64,000 bases of DNA from Phytohabitans maris (lineage in GTDB: Bacteria > Actinomycetota > Actinomycetes > Mycobacteriales > Micromonosporaceae). This document shows positions 53,853 to 61,701 of the stretch, piece after piece. A model generated the notes under the pieces. That model did not search any database. It was not told the DNA's origin and saw only the letters and a list, made by a program, of their open reading frames with translations. The stretch spans positions 186,001 through 250,000 of the forward strand of contig NZ_JAVHUY010000004.1 in assembly GCF_031085175.1 (NCBI RefSeq). Reading direction: 5' to 3'. Position 1 is the stretch's first letter; every line of letters begins with the position of its first letter. The translations under genes were made by a program, and so were the position numbers.

Positions 53853-55174
53853 AGGAGGCGGCCCGGCCCGGTGCGGACCGCTCCGGCGACCCGTACCTGC
53901 CCGAGCACGGCAACGGCGGCTACCGGACCCGCCACTACGACCTGGAGCTGGACTACCGGATCGCCACCAACCGGCTCACCGGCAAGGCGACGGTCACGGC
54001 GGTCGCCACGCACGGGCTGTCCCGGCTCAGCCTCGACCTGGCCGGGCTCCGGGTCGCCCAGGTGCTCGTCGACGGGGCGGCCGCGAGGTTCACCCACGTA
54101 CGCCAGAAGCTGCACGTCCGGCCGGCCCGCGAGGTGCCGGCCGGCGCGGAGTTCCGGGTCGAGGTCCGCTACGCGGGGCGGCCCCGGCCGGTCGCCGGGC
54201 GGTGGGGCGACATCGGCTGGGACGAGCTGGCCGACGGCGTGCTCGTGGCCAGCCAGCCGGTCGGCGCGCCGTCCTGGTTTCCCTGCGACGACCATCCGGC
54301 GGACAAGGCGAGCTACCGGATCGCGGTGACGGCGGCGACGCCGTACACGGTGGTGGCCACCGGGAAGCTGACCGATCGGCGGCGCGGCGCGAGCACCACG
54401 ACCTGGCTCTACGAGCTGCCCGAGCCGACCTCCTCGTACCTGGTGAGCGTCCAGATCGGACGGTACGAGCGGGTCAACCTCTACAGTGGAGAGCCGGCGC
54501 AGCGGGCCGCGGTGCCGACCCGGCTGCGGCAGCGGTTCGCGCACGACTTCGGCCGGCAGGGCGAGATGATGCACGCGTTCCAGCGGTTCTTCGGCCCGTA
54601 CCCGTTCGCCGAGTACGCCGTCGTGGTCACCGACGACGACCTGGACGACCCGGTCGAGGCGCAGGCGATGTCGGTCTTCGGCGCCAACCACGTGGACGGG
54701 CGGCGCACCCACGAGCGGCTCGTCGCGCACGAGCTGGCCCACCAGTGGTTCGGCAACAGCCTGACGGTGGCCGACTGGCGGCACATCTGGCTCAACGAGG
54801 GCTTCGCGACGTACGCGGAGTGGCTGTGGTCGGGGGCGTCCGGCGGCCCGCCGGTGGAGGCGCTGGCGAGGATGTGGCACGCGCGGCTCCGGGCCCGCCC
54901 GGCCGACCTGCGGATCGCCGACCCGGGCGTGGCCCGGATGTTCGACGAGCGGCTCTACAAGCGGGGCGCGCTGACGCTGCACGCGCTGCGCCGCGAGGTC
55001 GGCGACGAGGGGTTCTTCCGGCTGCTGCGGGCGTGGGTCGCCGAGCACCGCCACGGCACGGTGACGACGCCGGAGTTCACCGCGCTGGCGGAGCGGCACG
55101 CGGGCCGGCCGCTGGCCGACCTCTTCGGCGCCTGGCTCTACGCCGCCCCGCTGCCCGCCCTGCCACCCCGCTGA
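53849..55174 (+). CDS. M1-family zinc metallopeptidase coupled to the NRPS
   Basis: The 441-residue aminopeptidase-like enzyme has an N-terminal beta saddle (about 20-200), then the gluzincin motif HELAHQWFGN with the third zinc ligand in NEGFATYAEW, 18 residues downstream. It lacks the long C-terminal helical domain of PepN and has no obvious signal peptide. Its ATG overlaps the NRPS stop (ATGA), so the two are made together. In Streptomyces albulus, as I recall, the poly-lysine synthetase gene is also adjacent to a zinc aminopeptidase gene, pld, that degrades the polymer. A trimming or self-protection role is therefore plausible. Confidence 0.88.
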   Translation: MKEAARPGADRSGDPYLPEHGNGGYRTRHYDLELDYRIATNRLTGKATVTAVATHGLSRLSLDLAGLRVAQVLVDGAAARFTHVRQKLHVRPAREVPAGAEFRVEVRYAGRPRPVAGRWGDIGWDELADGVLVASQPVGAPSWFPCDDHPADKASYRIAVTAATPYTVVATGKLTDRRRGASTTTWLYELPEPTSSYLVSVQIGRYERVNLYSGEPAQRAAVPTRLRQRFAHDFGRQGEMMHAFQRFFGPYPFAEYAVVVTDDDLDDPVEAQAMSVFGANHVDGRRTHERLVAHELAHQWFGNSLTVADWRHIWLNEGFATYAEWLWSGASGGPPVEALARMWHARLRARPADLRIADPGVARMFDERLYKRGALTLHALRREVGDEGFFRLLRAWVAEHRHGTVTTPEFTALAERHAGRPLADLFGAWLYAAPLPALPPR

Positions 55175-55184
55175 GGGCGCTCGC

Positions 55185-55238
55185 GTGATCGAAGCTCCCC
55201 TCATGCCGTTCTAGCGACATGAAGGGAGCTTCGATCAC
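55185..55238. repeat. 54-bp palindromic repeat, copy 2 (between convergent genes)
   Basis: The same outer arms as copy 1 (GTGATCGAAGCTCCC / GGGAGCTTCGATCAC). The inner arms are TCATGCCGTT and AGCGACATGA. Compared with copy 1, the fourth inner base pair has changed from A-T to T-A on both sides. It lies between the convergent M1 peptidase and GT4 genes. Confidence 0.9.
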
Positions 55239-55263
55239 GGCGGCGGCGCCTCGCGAGCGGCGC

Positions 55264-55329
55264 GCGTCACGGCGGCGCGGGGCGGGCGTCACGGCGGCGC
55301 GGGGCGGGCGTCACGGCGGCGCGGGGCGG
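55264..55329 (+). repeat. Three exact 22-bp tandem repeats
   Basis: Units at 55264, 55286 and 55308 begin GCGTCACGGCGGCGCGGGGC and are identical. A fourth truncated unit runs into the GT4 stop codon region at 55330. They lie between the palindrome and the 3' end of the GT4 gene. This looks like a slippage-prone minisatellite, and no function is visible. Confidence 0.85.
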
Positions 55330-55332
55330 GCG

Positions 55333-56607
55333 TCAGCCGATCGCGGCCAGCGGCTCCCGGGCCGGGAAGAGGCTGTCGAAGACGGCGCCCCGCTCGAAGA
55401 GCAGCGCGCGGGCCCGGGCCCGCCTTTCCAGGTCGAGCTTTTCGGCCGGCGCCATCTCCAGCACCACCCGGTCGACCGTCCCGGCCAGGGCGGCGATGTC
55501 GCCCGGCTCGACGAAGACCGCCGTGTCGCCGACCGCCTCGCCGGTGCCGCCGGTCAGGGTGGTCACGATCGGTCCGCCGCCGGCGAGCATCTTCTCGGCG
55601 AGGGCGATGCCGAACGTCTCGACGAAGTCCGGCTCCGGCTTGGTGGGCAGCACGTACGCCGCGCAGCCCGCCATGAGCAGCGGCTTCTCCCGATCGTCCA
55701 CATCGGTCAGGAACGTGATCCGGTCGTCCTCCTTGGACATCGCCCGCACGTGCTCCAGGGCCGGCCCGGTGCCCGCGACGATCAGCCGTACGCTGTCCCG
55801 GCAGCGCATCTGGCCGTACGCGATGACCAGGTCGTAGATGCCTTTGGCCCGGGCCACCCGAGACAGGAAGAGCAGGTAGCCGCCGCGCTCCAGGCCCCGC
55901 CGGGCGAGCGCGGCGTCGACCGCGGCCGGGTCCGGGTCGAGGAACGCGGACGCGTCGATCGGCGGGTAGCTGACCGCCACCCGGCGCCGGCACTCGTCGG
56001 CGAACCGGGTGCCGCAGTGCGCGTCGACCTCCTCGGCGGAGGCGACGATCTCGTCCCGGGTGTACGCGGAGACGGCCACCACCTCGTCGTTCGCCAGGAA
56101 CGTGGTGAACAGCACGGTCGCCGCGCCGAACCGCCCCTCCCGCAGGCACGACCGGATCACGTTGGTGACGTCGGAGCCGACCGCCTTGGCGACCGTGCGT
56201 ACGTCCGGCGCGAACCCGGCGGCGCGGGCGGACGTGACCGCGTCGGTGACCACGGTGGTGTGCGGCACGAGGTACATGGACAGGCAGATGGTCGGCACCC
56301 GCTCGGCGAGCAGCTCGACGAGGCGGCCGGTGAGGCCGGCGATGTGCCGCCCGTCCGGCACCCGGTAGTCGCCGACCGCCTCCGGCCGTTCCACGGTGAT
56401 GCCCGGGCTGTACGGCAGCAGCCGGTCCAGCGGCTTGAGCGGCAGCCCGGCCGCCTGCAGGGTGGGGATCGGCCAGGTGAGCAGGCGCACGTCGTCGTAC
56501 CCGCGGGTCAGGGCGACCTCGGCCAGGTTGCGGGCCTCGCCGGAGTGGCCGCAGATGACCGGGTCGGCTCTGACCACGATGACGAGGCGGCGGGAGGGCT
56601 GGGTCAT
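55333..56607 (-). CDS. Glycosyltransferase family 4
   Basis: The 424-residue GT-B protein has the acceptor-domain start VIVVRADPVICGHSGEARNLAEVAL, then LFLSRVARAKGIYDLVIAY at the beginning of the donor domain (about residue 245). The E-x7-E-like segment PDFVETFGIALAEKMLAGGGP is near residue 345. It begins 9 bp after the GH92 stop, with TGAGGA as ribosome-binding site, so the two are co-transcribed. The link between a biosynthetic transferase and a mannosidase is not obvious, and recycling of a glycan or glucosylglycerol-type synthesis are possible. Substrates are unknown. Confidence 0.85.
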   Translation of the reverse strand: MTQPSRRLVIVVRADPVICGHSGEARNLAEVALTRGYDDVRLLTWPIPTLQAAGLPLKPLDRLLPYSPGITVERPEAVGDYRVPDGRHIAGLTGRLVELLAERVPTICLSMYLVPHTTVVTDAVTSARAAGFAPDVRTVAKAVGSDVTNVIRSCLREGRFGAATVLFTTFLANDEVVAVSAYTRDEIVASAEEVDAHCGTRFADECRRRVAVSYPPIDASAFLDPDPAAVDAALARRGLERGGYLLFLSRVARAKGIYDLVIAYGQMRCRDSVRLIVAGTGPALEHVRAMSKEDDRITFLTDVDDREKPLLMAGCAAYVLPTKPEPDFVETFGIALAEKMLAGGGPIVTTLTGGTGEAVGDTAVFVEPGDIAALAGTVDRVVLEMAPAEKLDLERRARARALLFERGAVFDSLFPAREPLAAIG

Positions 56608-56616
56608 GCGGTTTCC

Positions 56617-58749
56617 TCAGGGGATGGCGCTGGGCGCGGAGTGGGAGGGTGGTCGGGTCTCGCATCCCCAGGACGACGGCTGGGAGCCCAGCCGCAGGTG
56701 CAGCCGGCCGCCGCGGTGCACGTCGGCGGCGCTCAGGTGGGTGGTGTGCAAGGGTTCGCCGTTGAGGGTGGCCGACTGAACGTACTGTGCCGGTGGGTCG
56801 CAGTCGATACCCTCGACGCCGATCGGTGTCTCGCGGTGCCCGCTGGTCTCGATGACGAACTCGCCGTCGGGCACCCGGATCACGGCCCGCTCGAACGCGG
56901 GCGCGTTGACCAGAAACAGGCTCTGCCCGGCGACCGGAAACAACCCCAGCGACGCCCACACGTACCAGGAGCTGAGCGCGCCGGAGTCGTCGTTGCCGGG
57001 CAGCCCGCCCGGCCCGGTGCCGAACTGCCAGGTGAGCGCCGCCCGCACGACCCGCGCGGTGCGGTCCGGGCGGCCGGCGTAGTGGTAGGCCCAGGGCACC
57101 TCCATGTCCGGCTCGTTGTTCAAGCCCTCGAAGCGGTTGAGCGCGAACCCGGCGGCCATCTCGAACGGCGACGGGCGCCGGCCGGGCTGCTTGACCGGGT
57201 CAGCGCCGAAGCCGAAGAACTGGTCGAGCATGCCGACGAAGGCCGCGTCGCCGCCGGCCAGGTCGATCCGCGCGGCCATGTCGTGCAGCAGCCGGAACGA
57301 GTAGTTCCACTTGCCGCCCTCGTAGAAGTCGGAGTCGCGCAGCAGCCCGGTCGCCGGGTCGAAGGCGTTGGACCACTGCCGGCTGCGCCGCTCCAGGTCG
57401 TCGGCGAGGCGCCGGTCGTTGAGGGCGCGGGCCACCTGGGCGGTGCAGTGGTGGGCGTAGGCGAGGTCGAGCGTGTGGCTGATCGGGTGCACCAGGCCGT
57501 GCTCGAAGAAGTCCTCGCCGTACAGCCGGCGCAGGTCGTCGACCATGTGCACCAGCGCCCAGCTCCAGTCGACGCCGGCCCGGCCGAGCGCGTGGGCGTC
57601 GGCCAGCGCGGTGTGCGCGAGCGCGCTCGCCTGGCGGAAGAAGCGGTCGGCGCCGCGCGCCATCCGGTACCCGTTGGGGAAGTTGCCCTCCTCCTCGCAG
57701 ACCCGGACCAGCGACTCCAGCAGGTCGGCGAAGCGGTCGGGGGCGATCGCCGACAGCAGCGGCAGCTGCGTCTTGTAGATGTCCCACATCGTGCAGATGT
57801 CGAACGCGTACGGCCCGGAGGTCGGCCAGAACGGGCTCTCGTCGTCGGCGAAGCAGGGCTTGATCAGCGAGTGGTACAGCGCCGTCGCCATCACCGAGCG
57901 GCGGGCCGGGGTGCCGCCGTCGACCCGGACGCGGTCGACGTGGTCGGCCCAGCGGGTCCGGGCGGCGAGGCGCACCTGGTCGAACGCCGGCTGCGCCGGC
58001 CAGCACTCCCGCTCCAGGTTTTGCCGGGCCTGCTCGCAGCCGCGCAGCGAGAACCCGAGCCGTACCTCGATGGTCTGCCCGGCCGTGGCCGGCCCCATGA
58101 AGAGCATGCCGAACGGGCGCAGCGTGGTGTGCCGGATGCTGTCGAAGTCGAGCCGGGTGCCGCCGTCGATGAGGCGCCGGTCGTACCAGAGCATCTGCCG
58201 CCAGCCCGGGCTGTCCACCTCCAGGTAGACCGAGAGCGGCACGCCCTCCATCACCACCGTGCCCTGCGCCCGGCCGTGCCCCATGCTCTCCACCTGGGCG
58301 CGCAGCGGCACCGTGCGGCCGAGCTCGACGTCCAGCCCGCCGCAGGAGAGGTCGACCACGATCCGGGCGCTGCGGTGCTCCGGGAACGTGTACCGGTGGA
58401 CGGCCACCTTGGTGCCGACGGTCAGCTCGCAGCGCACGCCGGTGTCGAGCGTCGCCGCGTAGTAGCCCGCCTGCGCGACCTCGTCACCCAGCGGCCACGC
58501 CTGCCCGAGCGCGTCGAGCGGCTCCACCATCGGCGTGACCCGGACGTAGTTGTAGTACTTGCGGATCGCGCCGGTGCCGGACTGCTGGAAGTGGGTGAAG
58601 CCGGATGCCTGCAGCCCGTCGAACATCTCCTCCGGCAGGCCCTCGGTGTTCTTCGTGTACCGCCCGTAGCCGGTCGGGTAGGCACCGGAGTAGGCGCACG
58701 CGGAGACCATCCCCAGCGGCGACGTGGCGCCGGGGTGGGTGTTTCCCAC
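56617..58749 (-). CDS. GH92 alpha-mannosidase-family protein (annotated start lacks conserved N-terminus)
   Basis: From GTG 58749 the protein is 710 residues and opens with GNTHPGATSPLGMVSACAYSG. It continues with GYGRYTKNTEG, PFWPTSGPYAFDICTMWDIYKTQLPLL and GLPGNDDSGALSSWYVWASLGLFPV, which are diagnostic GH92 motifs, including the catalytic Glu/Asp region and calcium ligands. GH92 enzymes remove alpha-mannosyl residues by inversion. The frame stays open upstream to a TAG at 58855-58857 and encodes the missing family motif DIDPFIGT (about 58805-58828), but without any ATG, GTG or TTG. The real start is therefore probably a rare codon (ATT 58843-58845 or CTG), or the original start has been mutated. 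No signal peptide is visible. Confidence 0.85.
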   Translation of the reverse strand: MGNTHPGATSPLGMVSACAYSGAYPTGYGRYTKNTEGLPEEMFDGLQASGFTHFQQSGTGAIRKYYNYVRVTPMVEPLDALGQAWPLGDEVAQAGYYAATLDTGVRCELTVGTKVAVHRYTFPEHRSARIVVDLSCGGLDVELGRTVPLRAQVESMGHGRAQGTVVMEGVPLSVYLEVDSPGWRQMLWYDRRLIDGGTRLDFDSIRHTTLRPFGMLFMGPATAGQTIEVRLGFSLRGCEQARQNLERECWPAQPAFDQVRLAARTRWADHVDRVRVDGGTPARRSVMATALYHSLIKPCFADDESPFWPTSGPYAFDICTMWDIYKTQLPLLSAIAPDRFADLLESLVRVCEEEGNFPNGYRMARGADRFFRQASALAHTALADAHALGRAGVDWSWALVHMVDDLRRLYGEDFFEHGLVHPISHTLDLAYAHHCTAQVARALNDRRLADDLERRSRQWSNAFDPATGLLRDSDFYEGGKWNYSFRLLHDMAARIDLAGGDAAFVGMLDQFFGFGADPVKQPGRRPSPFEMAAGFALNRFEGLNNEPDMEVPWAYHYAGRPDRTARVVRAALTWQFGTGPGGLPGNDDSGALSSWYVWASLGLFPVAGQSLFLVNAPAFERAVIRVPDGEFVIETSGHRETPIGVEGIDCDPPAQYVQSATLNGEPLHTTHLSAADVHRGGRLHLRLGSQPSSWGCETRPPSHSAPSAIP

Positions 58750-58918
58750 CTGGGGCTTGGGCCACCACCACGTGGCGGCGAGACCGCCGGCGCGGGGCAG
58801 GTCGGTCGCGGCGGTGCCGATGAACGGGTCGATGTCGTCGAGAATGTTGGGACGCTACCCGCGGCCTGATCTTCTTGGGTTTCGTCCAGGTGAATTCCCG
58901 GCGCCCGGGGCGCTGACC

Positions 58919-58972
58919 GTGATCGAAGCTCCCCTCACGCCGCTAGAACGACGTGAAGGGAGCTTCGATCAC
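58919..58972. repeat. 54-bp palindromic repeat, copy 3 (inverted orientation)
   Basis: The same outer arms. The inner arms are TCACGCCGCT and AACGACGTGA with AG at the centre, where copies 1 and 2 have CT, so this copy is inserted in the opposite orientation. The fourth inner pair is C-G here. It lies between the GH43 stop and the GH92 start, two genes on the same strand. Confidence 0.9.
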
Positions 58973-58984
58973 AGGCCGGGCGGG

Positions 58985-59851
58985 CTACATCGGGGTGGCG
59001 GTGCCGTGCCGGCAGCCGGAGCAGCCGACCGCGCTCAGGCCGGTCCAGCTGTTCAGGTCGCCGCTCGTCGCGGTCCAGACACCCCCGTTGGTGTACTTGT
59101 CGACGTAGATCCGCCAGCGGCCGTCGTCCAGCCGGACCAGGGACGGGCCCTCGTAGCCGGAGCTCCACAGGCGGCCGCGGTTGACCCAGCCCTCCAGGAG
59201 GTTCTTGGTGGTGGTCCAGTGCTCGATGTACTTGCCGGTCTCGTCCTTCGTGAACGCGTGCCAGGTGCCGCCCGACTTCACCACGAACGTGTCGATGTGG
59301 TTGGTGCCGAGCCCCCACATCTGCGACGGGCCGCTCCACGAGGTGAGGGCGGAGTTCTGCGCGGTGTAGACGTACGGGCGGAAGCAGTTGGAGCAGGTCG
59401 TCGCGGCGACGCTGGCGATGACCCGGACCGTGCTCCCCTCGACGTAGAACTCCGGCGCCCAGGTGAAGCGGGTGTTCGCGATGCCCGACGGGACGCTGGC
59501 CACGTGCGTCCACGAGGTGAGGTTGGTGCTGGTGGCGATGTTGAAGTACGTCGAGTTGGTGGTCCACGACTGGACCGTGTACGCGATGTAGTACCGGCCG
59601 TTGTACTTGAGGATGCTCGGGTCGCGCAGCACGCCGCTCGGGCCGCGGTAGTTGGTGTCGGCGAGCACGCTGTAGTTCGTTCCGCCGTCCGTGGAGCGGT
59701 AGACCCACAGCTCCTCGTCGGCGACCGCGTCGCCCTTGAAGGTCGTGTAGACCAGCGTGGTCGCGGCCGCGGCGGGCCGGGGTGCCACGGCGGCGCCCGC
59801 CACCAGGGCGAGCAGGGCGGCCAGGGTCGCGGTCAGGCGGTGTCTGGTCAT
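58985..59851 (-). CDS. Secreted GH43-type glycosidase, compact
   Basis: The 288-residue protein has a signal peptide ending PAAAATT (about residue 31) and almost nothing but a five-bladed beta-propeller. The three GH43 acids are visible: Asp in VLRDPSILKYNG, Asp in TNHIDTFVVKSGG, and Glu in SSGYEGPSLVRLDDG. The C-terminus is unusual, with paired cysteines, VGCSGCRHG, and another pair, TTCSNCFRP, near residue 145, perhaps disulfides. The ATG at 59851 overlaps the stop of the upstream galactanase gene (ATGA), so both act together. Arabinofuranosidase or exo-galactosidase activity is likely, and the subfamily is uncertain. Confidence 0.8.
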   Translation of the reverse strand: MTRHRLTATLAALLALVAGAAVAPRPAAAATTLVYTTFKGDAVADEELWVYRSTDGGTNYSVLADTNYRGPSGVLRDPSILKYNGRYYIAYTVQSWTTNSTYFNIATSTNLTSWTHVASVPSGIANTRFTWAPEFYVEGSTVRVIASVAATTCSNCFRPYVYTAQNSALTSWSGPSQMWGLGTNHIDTFVVKSGGTWHAFTKDETGKYIEHWTTTKNLLEGWVNRGRLWSSGYEGPSLVRLDDGRWRIYVDKYTNGGVWTATSGDLNSWTGLSAVGCSGCRHGTATPM

Positions 59852-61287
59852 GATGCCGTCCTCGTCCACTGCTGGTTGGTGCCGGAGCCGCAGGCGTACT
59901 GCTGGATGTCCGCGCCGTCGGCGGTGTTCGCGCTGACCACGTCGAGGCACTTGTCCGAGTGCCGGGCGCGGAGCTGGAAGTAGCTGCCGGTCGCCACCCA
60001 CTGCCACTGCTGGTTGGTGCCGCCGCCGCAGGTGTACTGGATGACGTTCGCACCGTCCGCTGTGGACGACGACGCGACGTCCAGGCACTTGCCGGAGTTC
60101 TGGTTGACCAGCCGCACGTAGCCGCCGCCGGCGTCCTGGAACTCCCACTTCTGGTTGCCGCCGCCGTTCCAGGAGTACTGCTTCACCTCGGCGTTGTTGG
60201 CCGTGGAGTTGCTGACCACGTCCATCACCCGGCCGCTGTGCCGGGCGGTGACGCGGTAGTACGTGGGGGAGCTGCCGGTGACGGTCCCGGTGGCCGTGTC
60301 GATGGTGATCGACGGGTACCAGCTCAGGCTCATGCTCGTGCTGGACGGGAAGGCGATCGGCAGCCAGACGTACTGCGAGTCGTTGACCGGCCCGCCCCAG
60401 GCGCCGGCCCAGCGGTCGCCCAGGTAGAGGTAGCTCGTCGTCGAGCTGCCCTGGATCGGCAGCACGTACGTCGGCTGCGAGCTGAACGTGGTGCCGTTGC
60501 CCACGTTGGTCCAGCCGGTCCACGGGCCGGAGACGGCGGGCGCGGTGGCGTACTGCGCCTGGTTGGGGTTCCAGCCGGTCGCCGCCGAGGTCAGCAGGAA
60601 GTACGTGCTGCCCCGCTTGAACATGGCCGGCGCCTCGCGGTGGGCGTCGTTCCAGAAGTTGCCGACCAGGCTGGCCACGTTGAGGTAGTCGGCGGTGAGG
60701 CGGTAGATGTGCAGGTCGTAGTTCTCGTCGGCGGCCGAGATCATGTACGCGGTGCCGCCGTCGTTGTAGAGCGTGATGTCGCGGGACATGTGCTGCCCGA
60801 GCGGGCGGAAGCTGCCGTGGTACGTGTAGGCACCGTCCACAGTGGCCGACGAGGCGACGGCGGCGCGGGCCTCGCTGTAGTTCGAGCCGTTCTCCTTGTG
60901 CATCCACATCACGTACCGGCCGGTGCTCGCGTTGTAGACGACCTTCGGCCGCTCGATGTTGGCGACCTGGAGCTCGGCGGCCGACGACTGGGTCAGCACG
61001 TTGTTGCGAAACTCCCAGTCGCGCAGGTTCGTGGAGCGGTACACGGAGACCGCGCGGAAGGTGTTGTCGGCGTTGCGGTTCTCGCCGAACCAGTAGTAGT
61101 AGTCACCGACCTTGAGGACGCCGCCGCCGTGGGCGTGCAGCACGTTGCCGGCGGTGTCCCGAAACTGCGTGCCGTTGGTGACGGTGACCGGTGCCGCCTG
61201 CGCCGGAGCGGCCACCACGACCGCCGCCGCGCCGGTGGCCAGGACGAGTGCCGCCCCGGCCGCCAGCAGCCGTCTGTTCCTTCTCAC
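59848..61287 (-). CDS. Secreted GH43 subfamily 24 exo-beta-1,3-galactanase with CBM13
   Basis: The 479-residue exported protein starts at GTG 61287 with GGAGGGG upstream and has a signal peptide ending AQAAP (about residue 32). The catalytic domain (about 33-335) begins NGTQFRDTAGNVLHAHGGGV and YYYWFGENRN, with IERPKVVYN further on. These are hallmarks of exo-beta-1,3-galactanases, which attack the galactan backbone of arabinogalactan proteins. Residues about 345-479 form a ricin-type CBM13 of three repeats, each ending in QxW (NQKWEF, NQQWQW, NQQWTR) with KCLDV motifs. It heads a coupled pair with a compact GH43 enzyme. This supports plant arabinogalactan-protein degradation by this locus. 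Confidence 0.88.
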   Translation of the reverse strand: MRRNRRLLAAGAALVLATGAAAVVVAAPAQAAPVTVTNGTQFRDTAGNVLHAHGGGVLKVGDYYYWFGENRNADNTFRAVSVYRSTNLRDWEFRNNVLTQSSAAELQVANIERPKVVYNASTGRYVMWMHKENGSNYSEARAAVASSATVDGAYTYHGSFRPLGQHMSRDITLYNDGGTAYMISAADENYDLHIYRLTADYLNVASLVGNFWNDAHREAPAMFKRGSTYFLLTSAATGWNPNQAQYATAPAVSGPWTGWTNVGNGTTFSSQPTYVLPIQGSSTTSYLYLGDRWAGAWGGPVNDSQYVWLPIAFPSSTSMSLSWYPSITIDTATGTVTGSSPTYYRVTARHSGRVMDVVSNSTANNAEVKQYSWNGGGNQKWEFQDAGGGYVRLVNQNSGKCLDVASSSTADGANVIQYTCGGGTNQQWQWVATGSYFQLRARHSDKCLDVVSANTADGADIQQYACGSGTNQQWTRTAS

Positions 61288-61374
61288 GTCGTGCCCCTCC
61301 CACCCAAGACATTGATGGTCATCACATTGGTAACACCTTCGTAACCCGGGGGCCAGGGTCCGAAGCGAGTCGAT

Positions 61375-61388
61375 CGATAACGTTCACA
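61375..61388. promoter_or_regulatory. LacI-type operator candidate upstream of galactanase gene
   Basis: CGATAACGTTCACA (reverse TGTGAACGTTATCG) has a central AACGTT flanked by near-symmetrical half-sites, like many LacI/GalR operators. It lies 88 bp upstream of the galactanase GTG, in a 414-bp gap that otherwise holds the inverted repeat at 61430. Confidence 0.45.
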
Positions 61389-61429
61389 CTCGAACAGCGC
61401 GATCGCGGCCTGCTCTCGACGGTTGTGAA

Positions 61430-61472
61430 TCTAGAACGCTTAGGGCGGATATGGAGCCCTAAACGTTCTAGA
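61430..61472. promoter_or_regulatory. Long inverted repeat, twin operator or terminator
   Basis: TCTAGAACGCTTAGGGC (61430-61446) and GCCCTAAACGTTCTAGA (61456-61472) are 17-bp arms with one mismatch and a 9-base loop. Each arm contains an operator-like core, CTAGAACGCTTAG or CTAAACGTTCTAG. It sits between the regulator stop and the galactanase start. It could terminate the regulator transcript or bind the regulator. The remaining bases 61473-61701 show no gene. Confidence 0.6.
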
Positions 61473-61701
61473 TCGGCTGAGGAATGGTGGGCGACCGGGC
61501 GCGGAGGGTGAGGCCGCGGGAATGCACCCCAAGAAAACGCTCCGCTGCGCTCCACGTTTCCCCGGGGACCCCGCGCAACGGTCCGGACCACCGCGGACGT
61601 CGCGGTAGCCCAGATCTCTTTCGGGGTTGGATCCGCTCAAGGCCGAAGCCGCCCCGGGTCCGAAACCTCTCCAGACAGGCCGCGCGCGGTCGGGCGGCCG
61701 G

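Noticed and set aside
55185..58972. Insertion-sequence ends flanking a transposon (two inverted palindrome copies 3.7 kb apart)
   Set aside because: Between copies 2 and 3 are only GT4 and GH92 genes, with no transposase or target-site duplication. Each copy is a complete palindrome, and a third copy lies 30 kb away.
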